64,000 bases of DNA from NCBI GenBank assembly GCA_030407315.1, contig JALQPE010002636.1, positions 1 through 64,000 on the forward strand, written 5' to 3'. This document shows, in pieces, positions 13,066 through 23,112 of this stretch; within the stretch, counting starts at the first letter, position 1; every line of letters begins with the position of its first letter. Under the pieces are notes generated by a model, which saw nothing but the letters and a program-made list of their open reading frames with translations, was not told the DNA's origin and did no database searches. Origin of the DNA: Asparagopsis taxiformis (taxonomy: Eukaryota > Rhodophyta > Florideophyceae > Bonnemaisoniales > Bonnemaisoniaceae). Position numbers and translations under genes: made by a program.

Positions 13066-16000
13066 AGATCTACTGGTTGCACTAGGCCTGAAAGTGTTTC
13101 TGGATAGGGCCGAATAACGACCTGGGCAGCACGCACTGCGTAAGATGATCTGTGTGATGCAGACTGCAAGGATTTCTATGGTGATTCTGGCTGGGGAATG
13201 TGGTAAGCTTGATTGTTGCGTGGCTTTGTATCTCCTTGCCTGCCATTTTGCTTGGATATTTACACGAGCGATCAAACCGAAGACGCCGACTCGGCACAAC
13301 TACCAACTCTCCTAGCTTCGAGTCAGCGCCATCTAATTGCAGCTTGTGACACTCAAGACGAATACGTTGTGCTGATCTCTGCAATGAAAATTGAGTTGGT
13401 GCTGCAGTTCTTTTGGTCGATGCCAATATGCAGGGATACTGTTTACACCTTTTGGGAGTCAAGAAGTTCTCGGATTGCAAATCAAATCAGATCATGGTAG
13501 AATATCTGACTTTTCTCTCTTCCCTTCACCACATCTGCATCCGGAGCTGAGCCAAGCTGAGCTGGAGGGAACCCGGCCGCTGACCCCTGTCATTCTCATA
13601 AACATCTTTAATGCAATACTATTCGTGTATGGTAATGTAAGTGCTAATGAAAATGTATACAAGTCTAGAATAAACGTTGCAGTGGTTCTTTGTAGCTATC
13701 GATACTTGCTAAAAATCTGTAGCTTTTGCTTCTCGCATGGACGAGTTGCAGTCTTTGTGTTTGTTTCATTTCTGCCACAAACGAGAGGCAATCAGGTCTG
13801 TGTGCACATAGAGAATGATTTAATATATGCGCTCATTGCCGTCGTAGATACTTTTAACAATGGCCAGTACGTTTCTCTCGGCCGCCGCCGGGTACGGTCG
13901 GACTGAAAGATCGGGGAGATGTGTGGAGAGTAGTGTTTGGATAGAGACGAACGTTGCGATGGATGGAATGGTGATGATTTCATGCTGAAGCGATGGGAGA
14001 TGGATGGATATGGTTGAATGAAATCTAGTATTCCGAAGGAGGCCTTTTCTCGAGGAAGAGGCATTATATTCTCACAAAGCATGTAGATACTGGTTTCCAG
14101 TTTGGTATGCTATCGTAGCTCAATTCACATCTTATCTACACGTACGTATGGAGAGAGATCCAAGTGTGCGTGGCACAGGTCCAACGGTGAAACAACGCAG
14201 TATGAAACTACCACAGATAAGGCGGCGTACAAAATCCTCGACTCAAGACAGCTCTCAGGCTTTCGTGAGCACCGACTTCGTTCCACCAAGATGTTGCGGA
14301 AATATGTGCTGGTCTAACTTGATACGACCATTGGACAGTTTTGCTCTCTAAGCAATGAGCGAAAAATCAATGATTGCGCGTGTCGTCGGTACGGTCTTGT
14401 AATGTTGGCTCAACCAATAACATCTAACGTTGAGTTATCCACCCTCCGCCGTGTCGCGTCGTAAATTTGCACAGAAAATTTGTTTCAAATCTTTCCTCCA
14501 ATTATCAGCTCAAATACGGCATTGATCTCCAGCTTCATCTGGACAGAAACACCGATCGCTCGATGTCTGTCTCAAATAAACCGCAGTCAAACGCCATGCG
14601 GAAAGTTTCATCGCTTCCCGTTGCGACTGAATCTGCAAACGCCACACAAAAATTTTCCCTTTCCGCGTCCGGAACGAACGCCGACTACATGTCGTCAGGT
14701 TCCTGATCGACTGGATCGATGGAGCTTGCTCTGCAGGAGAGCAGGACAGGCGGTTTGTTATGCCTGGACAATTTCCATACCGATCTCCCTTCTTGAGTGC
14801 AAAATTACGAGTCTAGAAATTGACATGCATCGGCTGCTGTATCACATCTGTGCTAGGATTGATGATACCCGTACCGCTGAGAAATTGCATCTCTGGTAAC
14901 GTGGGGATGATGTGCTGAACACGCAGAACGCTGATCCATAACGGGACTGCTTCATAGGCATAGTACGGAATGTATTGAGACATCCCAAGCGAATTCAGGA
15001 GGGAGCACCAGGGCAGTGCGCGGTGACTCAGCAGATACCCGTGGTGAGTGGTCTAAATGGGGCTACACACGAGTTTGTCAATGAACAGTCTAGTTTAGTT
15101 TGGAAATGTGTCGGATGGATGGTATGTTGTAAATGTCGACAGATTTGAGGAAGCGATAGAAGCAATCAGCACCGTGTAGTTGCATCAAGGCTTTAGTGGC
15201 CATTGCTAGAGAACTTTCTCCAATGCCCTTATTGCAGGATGGGCAGAAAACCCGGCCGGCTTCGAGATTGAAGAATTCATTGCGCAGATTGAATGAATGC
15301 AATTGACGGAGAATGCAGAAGTATACAATGGTATCGTTTTGCAGGGTGACGTAGGGGAAACATGTTGGGCTTGTTGGAAATGCTGAGAGCGATGATGAGA
15401 TCCAGTCGTTTCCGTCGTAGATGGCAGTGCTTATTTTCTGCACGGCTAGCTTGTCTGTTGGGCGACTGGGCGGTATTGGCGTACGATGAAGCGGGACTGG
15501 TGGTGTTTAAATGACATTTTTTGTTTGAAGATGGATGTATGTGTGCGACTAGAATGTAGTAAGAGCATGAAAATGTTTATGTTTGATGGGCGTCGCATGT
15601 TGGGGGACTTTATGTCGTGTGGGGCAATAATGTCTCAGGTATTTGAAGCAGACAGCAATCGCTTGAGCGCATATAGACGTCCGGTGAATGACTAGCGCAA
15701 TTGCATTGCTGGCGAGCCCAGAAATTCTAAAATTTCAGTCAGAAAAAAATGCAAAAATACATCGATTTGGGCGGTCGAAAGTGCCGTACGGCACACCCCC
15801 ATCTCAAAACATGTTCACATGTGCATGTTTTTGAGAATAGCCAAAAAATAAAGCAATTCAGGACGTCTGCCGGACATAGGCTTGATTCTAATTTGGCCAC
15901 AACGGCCCCAGAAGCTACCAAGCGCCCCCGAGCGGCCCCTCCCCGCTCACTTACCCACTCACGCCCATCTTGCAGAAACGTTCCTGCTGGCCTCATCCAT

Positions 16001-16790
16001 GCCTTCACATCCACATCATAATCCTCTGCTGAGCTGTTCACCTTGGACGCTCACTGGAAGTACTCGTCTTCGACGTCCGCCAATGCAGGACAACACCATG
16101 AATACTAAACCCACCGTGGATCTCAGTCATCAACGGTGGGCGTCCTATAAATGACTGCTATAGAACCATTGCCCCAAGCCCTCCAGTTTGGACGCTCAGC
16201 CAACAGCGATTGCTGCTCTACCTCCTTGGTCGTTCTCCGATGCATGTAAATGCGCCAAAGTACGACCGATGGGGCAGTCCAAACTTTTTGTACCAGTGCA
16301 CGCCTAGGGATACCACAAGGTTCGTCATACACACACAAAGACACAAAGACACAAACACACAAACACACAAACACACAAACAAACAAACACACAAACACAC
16401 AAACACACAAACACACAAACACACAAACACACAAACAACCACGCACTGCAGCACCCAACTTTCGCATGCGTCAGTGATGTGCTGCTGCAGTGTGTATGCG
16501 CTGTGCGGTAGCAAGATTTCCATGCTTGCAGCCATTCACATCCAGACATCCAGCCGCCGACCACGGAAGCCGTTTGCAGCCGATTCCCCTTGTCTGCATG
16601 GCATCTCGGTGCTGTCAACACTTGCTTAGTTGCTGCGATGCGAGCAAATGTGCAGCACTAGCCTAACTTGAAATGGACGTCCAGTGGAAGTCCGGCTCGG
16701 TTACATTGCTGGTCAGCCCTGAAATTCTGAAATGTTGGGCTGAGAAATAGCTGCAAAACTGTATCCATGTGCAATACTCACCAACCTGAA
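13066..16790. other. Central segment of the foldback element
   Basis: This is mostly unique sequence without a convincing gene. The best candidate is a minus-strand open frame, 15090-15443 and open further upstream without an ATG. It contains GRVFCPSCNKGIGESSLAMA, a single CxxC that could be half of a zinc site. The plus-strand frames at 14148-14899 are broken every 60-140 codons. It may be a captured gene fragment or a decayed transposase. I cannot place it in a family. Confidence 0.35.
16326..16438. repeat. ACACAAAC microsatellite
   Basis: About 110 bp of (ACACAAAC)n and ACACAAAG variants lie within the foldback centre. It gives artificial open frames in several phases (Thr/His/Gln or Cys/Val/Phe repeats), none of them a gene. 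Confidence 0.95.
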
Positions 16791-18415
16791 ATGGACGTCC
16801 GGTGAATGTCCAGCGCAATTGCATTGCTGGCGAGCCCAGAAATTCTAAAATTTCAGTCAGAAAAAAAATGCAAAAATACATCGATTTGGGCGGTCGAAAG
16901 TGCCGTACGGCACACCCCCATCTCAAAACATGTTCACATGTGCATGTTTTTGAGAATAGCCCAAATTTCAATTCAAATCAAGGTGTCTAATCTGGCCACA
17001 ACGGCCCCAGAAGAAGCCATCCGACGCCCCGAGCGGGCCATCGCTGGCTTTGTAAGCACCAACTGTAAGCAAAGCCACATCTCACGAAGGATCGATTCCA
17101 GGCTCAGGCTCAATACGCCAGGACGAAGTTTTGGTCCTTGTTTCGACATGCTCCCACCCCACTTTCTCACGACAAACACTGCTCATCCATCATGCTGCAC
17201 ATGCTACGTGCACTTCGTATGAGCAGTGGGCCCGCCTGCGTGGTTGCTGTAATGCGTAGATGTGAGCAGCATACGAACAACCCAGAATGGACGTCTGGTG
17301 GATGTCCGGCTCAATTGCATTGCTGGCGAGCCCAGAAATTCTAAAATTTCGGGCAGAAAAAAATTGTGAAAAATCATCGATTTGGGCGGGTCGATTGTGC
17401 CGTACGGCACCCCCCATCTCAAAAACATGTTCACATGTGCATGTTTTTGAGAATAGCCCCAATTCAATTCAAATCAAGGTGTCTAATCTGGCCACAACGG
17501 CCCCAGGAACCGGCTGCCGCCCCGACCGGGGCCGTCACTGGCTTCGGTAAGCACTAACTGTAAGCCAAAATCGCGTCTTACGAAGGGTCTATTCCAGGCT
17601 TCAAGCCCAAGTTATGCTGGGGAGACATCTTTTTCCCTGTTTCACATCATGGTCCCACCTTACATCCTCACGACAAACACACTCACACATCACGTTACTC
17701 ATATTCCGTGCACTTTGTATGAGTAGTGAGCCCGCCTGCTTAGTTGCTGCAATCCATGGATGTGGGCAGCACACGACCAACCTGAAATGGACGTCCGGTG
17801 GATGTCCGGCTCAATTGCATTGCTGGCGAGCCCAGAAATTCTAAAATTTCGGGCAGAAAAAAATTGTGAAAAATCATCGATTTGGGCGGGTCGATTGTGC
17901 CGTACGGCACACCCCCATCTCAAAAACATGTTCACATGTGCATGTTTTTGAGAATAGCCCAATTTCAATTCAAATCAAGGTGTCTAATTTGGCCACAACG
18001 GCCCCAGGAACCGGCTGCCGCCCCGACCGGGGTCATCACTGGCTTCTGTAAGCACTAACTGTAAGCAAAATCGCGTCTTACGAAGGGTCGATTTCAGGCT
18101 CAACACGTCAGGGACAGGTCTTGGTCCTTGTTTCATCATGGTCCCGCCCTACTCTCTCACGATCAACCTGAAATGGACGTCCGGTGGATGTCCAGCTCGA
18201 TTGCATTGCTGGCCAGCCCAGAAATTCTAAAATTTCCGAAAAATCAATTTGGTGGCTCAGCATCTCCTGTGCAGAAAACTCTCGCACATCATTTCTGATA
18301 TACGTTTTGACGTGTTTTTTTACTTTAAGCATCAGGAAAGGCGTTACGGAAAATTGGGAATACGCCACTTGTGAGCCGCGTCGTCTGAGATAGCGAGTAG
18401 TGGTTGTTGTATAGT

Positions 18416-19659
18416 TGTGGAGTATGCGTCTGGTGGTTTGTAAAGCTTGCAGAACGGGATAGGGATGTGGGTGGCTCCATTTTATGAATACATGAATACA
18501 AATATTCAGGGTTGACGAAGCGGAAAGGCATACGCTCATACATGTATGAGTTTGCATAGTGGAGAAATATTTACATCGAAATTTACAGGGAAGAGATGGA
18601 GGTTTTAAGGATGAGGTATGAGAGGAAGAAATTCTTCTGTGGTATGAGGATGTGTTCTGTGGGGGGGGTGATGGAATCTTGGGATGGGATGGTACAGGGG
18701 GAAGTGGAAATGTACGGGGTGCGGTTTAGACTGGAGTGTGATTCGGAGAGGAGTGCCGACAAGCATATTATGGGGATTGGGGAGACGCTGCGGGGTGTTG
18801 GGGTAGTGAGGGCGGAGGAGGTGTTTAGGTGGGACCGTAGGAGGGTGCGGTTGAAGGCCCCGAGAGGAGGGTTTTTAGGAAAGTGAGGAGAAAGAGGTGG
18901 GAAGGGGGGTGGCGTCTGTTCTGGCTGTGGTGAGTGGGGATGTGATGGGGAAGAAGAGGGTTATTGTATTTGGGGAGGGAGGGGAGTGGAGGATGGGTGC
19001 GAAGTGGGGGTTGATATGTGGTTCAGAGCGGGGAGGTTTCTGGGAGACGGCGGGGAGCGGGAGCGTGGGCCGTGGTGGTGGTGGTGGTGTATACGGTATC
19101 GAAGATGCGGATGGCGTGGGGGCATGTAGCAGGTGAGGGAGGGAGGGGTGGAGCAGGTCGAAGAGTAAGCTGCAGGGGAAGTTTGTGGAGAGGGCGAAGG
19201 AGAGGGGTTGAAGGTAGAGGAGAGAGGGTATTGAAGAACAATACGTTGCAAGGTGATGGGGGAGAGCATGGTCGAGGGGATAGGGGATGTTTTTCCCTAT
19301 TCTGAGGTAGTATGAGGACTGGTTATAAGAAATCTGTACGGTAGAGCAGAAAAGTAGGTATGGAATGGAGGTGTGCACCGTGGAACGGGGATAGGTAGCT
19401 GAAAATGCGTTCTAGAGTGGTATTGGGGGTGTTTGAGGTACAGTACGGGGGAGGTGAGCACCAAATGGAAGGGGGTGTGAGCGAGAGAATGAAAAAATTA
19501 AAGACAAAATTGGAGTCGACCGAAAAGGAAAAATAGAGTGGTCGCCGTGATGGATGCGGACATCCATGTCGAGCAAGGCGGCAGAAATTTCTGGGCTCGA
19601 AATTTTGAATTTCTGAACCGGCGCCCGTCCTAGGTTGACATAGACATGGCGGAAGTCCA
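18416..19659. other. Right interior of E1, G-rich, no gene recognised
   Basis: From about 18600 to 19300 the plus strand is strongly G-rich. Short frames exist on both strands (for example 18596-18886 plus), but they show no motif, no homologue elsewhere in the window and a composition that explains them. The segment may be the eroded coding part of E1. Confidence 0.4.
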
Positions 19660-19846
19660 TCCCGAGGGGACATCCGTGGTACTAGACAATGAATGTCGTC
19701 CCTAGTAATACTAGACGTACTAGACCGCATGGACGTCCGGTTCTAGGCGGACATCCAAAAATACTGGAGAACATGGCGTCCGCCTAGTAATACTAGGTGT
19801 ACTAGAGGTTGTGGACGTCCGCGTCCATTTCCGAGAACACAGACGA
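19660..19846. repeat. E1 right subterminal repeats and terminal inverted repeat
   Basis: Several copies of CTAGTACTAG-like motifs (TAGTAATACTAGGTGTACTA and relatives) and GGACGTCC lie here. They end with the 34-bp TIR at 19813-19846. Their density at the terminus resembles transposase-binding subterminal repeats. Confidence 0.7.
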
Positions 19847-19849
19847 TGA

Positions 19850-21970
19850 AAGAAATCCGTTATGTGGTTTTCAACGGCCCAATTCTATCGGATGACTCTC
19901 TCGACCATTCCGTCGCGCCTGAAATAGGTGTGCAGGAAAGGCGGACTAGGCGAAAATCCTTGGAAGGGAATACTGCACCTCAACCACGACAACAATCCGC
20001 ATCGTATGGTGATACTTCAAATGCTGCCATTGATCGCTCGGACGTGGTACAGAGTCCAAATGTACTTACCCAACAGCAGACACAGGGCAGTCTGGAAATA
20101 TCGGATCGTGTTAACGCTGAGGTCGGTGCTGCAACACAGGTTGGTGAAGAGGCGACAGGGAAAGCGGCAGATTCCGAAAGCGCAAAGCAGGTTACAACGG
20201 ACCGCGCAGTGCCTACTGCGCCAACCGAGAACAATTCTTCGAAACCTGGAGATTGTGAAGTTGGGGATGTGTTGCAGAAGAACGTAGGAACTCAAGAGCT
20301 TGAACCAACTGGTGCAAATCGAGGAAGAAATGACCACGGTGATGAAAATGACCTGCAACAATCACCTAGCCCAGTGGCAGCCGGAAGTGCCACGCTCAGA
20401 CCAGAGCAGGGTGGAAAGTCGCCGGCGAATATGTCAGTTGGTCATCCAAGAACTGGTCGAGATGGTGAAGGAGGTCCTGAATCTAGGAAGAGCGATGGGT
20501 CTGGAACGAAAGATGTCCGCGAAGAATGTCCCGAACATTCTTCTGGAAGGACAACGGAGGACCCGATGAAAGGTGTACGAAATCAGGGTAATGGCACTGG
20601 AGACGCTATGTTATCTACAGCGGATGTCGGCCTACCTGTTTTACCTGAGCTGGAGGACACGGAAACACCTGTTACCAGTTCTACGCCTAGGAAGTTGATG
20701 AAAGCCAAGCACAGCAGTGGTTTCGTGCCCTTAAAGGCAAAGCCGAGGAATACGGAGACGCCGCCAATGATTCTACGATCCAAACGGAAATTGGTGGATG
20801 TCACCCCTCAAGAGGTTATTGACCTGGTGGGAGAGGATACCAGCAGGCCGCGGCAGAAGAAGAAGCAAAAGATGCGTGAAGACGCAAATTTGCAATCCGG
20901 CAAAGACGCTGCAGTCCACGCGGTTCAAGGAGGTCAGTATTCGGACAGGCAACAAAATGATGTCCCTGACAAAGATGTGGAGGAAGGTATAGAAGCGAAA
21001 CTGCCTGTTATCATTCATCCCGACAGTCGAATGAAATACTATGTGAATGGGAAACTGGTTGATACGCTTCGAGCCGAGGTCGCTGAAGCAGCAGCGAGTG
21101 CCTATTCGGCACAAAATGTTTCCGCTGAGTTTCTCTCGAGGGCTTATTTCCGAGAGAAACGAAATGAAATAGACTTGGTTGGGTTTACAATTCTGGACGG
21201 AATATTCAAGTCTTCTACTACTGCAGATGCGATCCACGAACTGCTCCTTCATTTTTCTGCGTTGTTTGAGGAACGTCTCGAGGATGCCAAGAAGAACTCT
21301 GAATCCGGTGACACCCGCAGAGATCCGGACTGGACACCGTGGTGCATGGCTATGATGGATGGGAAAAAACTCTGATGAAGAAGGTGAGAAGGGCAGAGGA
21401 ATCTTTATAACAAAGCGGAAGAGCTTATGTGATGACCTCGAGGATAACAATAATAATCTCTATCGGAAGAAGATGATTGTTGAGCTCGGTCTAGGTATTT
21501 GTGCGGAAGGTTTGGAATTGAGGACTAGTGGGAAGGACCCGATGGCCTTCCCCAGCACTGGAACTACTTTAGTGCTGACTGGAGAGCGGACTAAACCTCG
21601 TGCTGGACATACAGACTATGAAGTGGGAATCGATGAAGTTAACAGTCCCCCTTCTCCGCTATCCTACTTCATGATGTCAAGCGGCGCAGATGGATTCGGC
21701 CTCGTGCTTGCACCCTACAGTCATGTCTGTTTATCCCATCCCAACAGAGAGTTATACAGAGTTCCAATGAAGAGGTGTGAAGTACCACCATATTCTGTTC
21801 TTGTCTGCCGAGGGGATGTTTATCACCACGAGGAAGGATTTGAGAGCAATAAGGGTCTTCAATACAAGTTCCCGATCCGATCTCACATATTCCTCAAAAC
21901 CGAGCAGCATCAAAGTGAAGAAGGAGAATATGTCGTTGGACATTGGGAGGGCAATTCGAACTTGAAGTGA
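19850..21970 (+). pseudogene. ParB-dioxygenase gene A, C-terminal half
   Basis: Continuation of the gene at 7213-8612 after E1. It begins KEIRYVVFNGPILSDDSLDH, which aligns with HALVSDEMYEQL of the 23113 copy. A long Ser/Thr/Gly/Glu-rich linker and basic clusters (RPRQKKKQKMRED) follow, then the C-terminal domain. A one-base slip in the A6 run near 21363 moves the frame to the one ending at 21970. That part holds AGHTDYEV (nt about 21602), GDVYHHEEGF (about 21814) and FPIRSHIF, the HxD...H...R pattern of 2-oxoglutarate/Fe(II) dioxygenases. The putative catalytic residues survive although the gene is broken. Confidence 0.8.
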
Positions 21971-23112
21971 TGAAGGGCATCTGTCCAGCCGTGTTGAAGC
22001 CTTAGTTGGGTATGAATCCGTAGAGTAATAAACACAATTCCAATAGAACATGATAAAAGAGATACTGCATGGATTCTTTATATAGTCAGATCAATTTCAC
22101 AAATGTAACAAACACCACATGCAGAAAGCTATTCTCCACAGAAAGCTCTACCTACAGGAGCTGCAAATTCTAAACCTCTTCAGTAGATGCAAGAAACGAT
22201 AGCAGATAGTAAAACCTGGTATTATATTACATCGTTCACTATCCCCGGTAAAATTTTCAGTTCCTGAGAACAGGAGTCTGGCCGGATATAAAGTTGGGTG
22301 GGTGTAGACCAAGTGCACCAACTCCATTGCCTGGGGGTACTCCGGATACCCTCAGCCAATGGCGTTGGTGCACCTGGCTTTTGGGAGGCCAAAATAATAC
22401 CGGGTATTATTTTGGGTCGGTATAGACCAAGTGCACCAACCCCATTGGCAGTGGTAGCCGGATACCCTCGGCCAATGGCGTTGGTGCACCTGGCGTTTGG
22501 GAGGCCAAAATAATACCGGGTATTATTTTGGGTCGGTATAGACCAAGTGCACCAACCCCATTGGCCGAGGTTGTCCAAACTACCACCGGCCAATGGCGTT
22601 GGTGCACCTGGCTTTTGGGAGGCCAAAATAATACCGGGTATTATTCCTAGTTTCTCAAGCCAGGTGCAGTGCACTCATTGGCCGAAGCCCACTTATTCGT
22701 GGTTCATGTTGAATACAGATGCATTTGGTATGTACGCATCAGCTCCACGAGTTGGTGCAAAATGCTGGGAAGTATGTGACTTCAGCATTATGTAGTTATT
22801 ACTTGAGTGGTTTTGGGGTAATCACCATGACCAACTCGTACCTGTTTAGCCACTTTGAGTATGAACTCGTCGTATAGCGATTGTATTTGGCGGCAGAAAT
22901 TAACTGAATTTCGAGTATTACTCTTGATCTGAGTCAAGTGGTCTAGAAATAAACAAAAAATTGAAATCAGAGTTGAAACGGATTGTTCACGTTTGATCCT
23001 TTATCAGACTGCAGTAGCGAAATAAATCTATCTTAATCGTCTCTGTATCGTCGTTATCGGGGTCGTACACTCAATCAAGCTTCTCTCCATTCCTGCTTTC
23101 CCTCATCCTTCA
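21971..23112. other. Intergenic region between the two ParB-dioxygenase genes
   Basis: No gene is seen. It contains the triple palindromic array at 22270-22690 and, from about 23030, pyrimidine-rich sequence leading to ATG 23113, which looks like a short 5' leader. The promoter of the 23113 gene should lie here. Confidence 0.5.
22270..22690. repeat. Three palindromic units, AATAATACCGGGTATTATT core
   Basis: There are three tandem units of about 118 bp. Two have a 27-bp palindrome around the core (22389-22415 and 22505-22531, symmetric except for the odd central base). The third (from 22623) is broken on its right side. Between cores are larger inverted arms: GTGCACCAACCCCATTGGC on one side and GCCAATGGCGTTGGTGCACC on the other. 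The array could fold into alternating hairpins. It lies about 300 bp after the preceding stop codon. Confidence 0.9.

Larger units (their letters stand above)
11427..18415. mobile_element. Foldback-like element with 1.6-kb inverted arms
   Basis: The left arm 11427-13065 and right arm 16791-18415 are inverted copies of each other, beginning ACTATACAACAA at the outside. Each arm is itself built of three to four tandem modules of about 480 bp. A module holds the palindrome pair CTCAAAAACATG...CATGTTTTTGAG and GTGCCGTACGGCAC, then GGGCTCGCCAGCAATGCAAT and a GGACGTCCATTT motif. A partial extra module lies at 15681-15845. Long inverted arms made of tandem subrepeats are the hallmark of foldback (FB/Galileo-like) transposons. 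I see no transposase in the 3.7-kb centre. Target duplication is unclear. Confidence 0.75.
8613..19846. mobile_element. E1: 11.2-kb TIR transposon with TGA target duplication
   Basis: The ends are inverted repeats starting TCGTCTGTGTTTTCGGAAGT (8613) and the complement of the same with two changes (ending 19846), 34 bp each. They are flanked by TGA at 8610-8612 and 19847-19849. Inside both ends are repeated CTAGTAC and CTAGTATTACTAGG motifs, as in CACTA-type subterminal regions, and a 3-bp duplication suits that superfamily. No transposase gene is visible, so it looks non-autonomous or gutted, and it is filled partly by a foldback element (11427-18415). The first 2.8 kb is repeated at 60322-63330. 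Confidence 0.8.

Noticed and set aside
16210..16629. Long frames of Thr/His/Gln or Cys/Val/Phe repeats
   Set aside because: They are translations of the ACACAAAC microsatellite in several phases.
18596..19378. Frames on both strands of the G-rich stretch
   Set aside because: Strong strand bias in G/C leaves few stop codons. There is no motif or homologue to support a gene.
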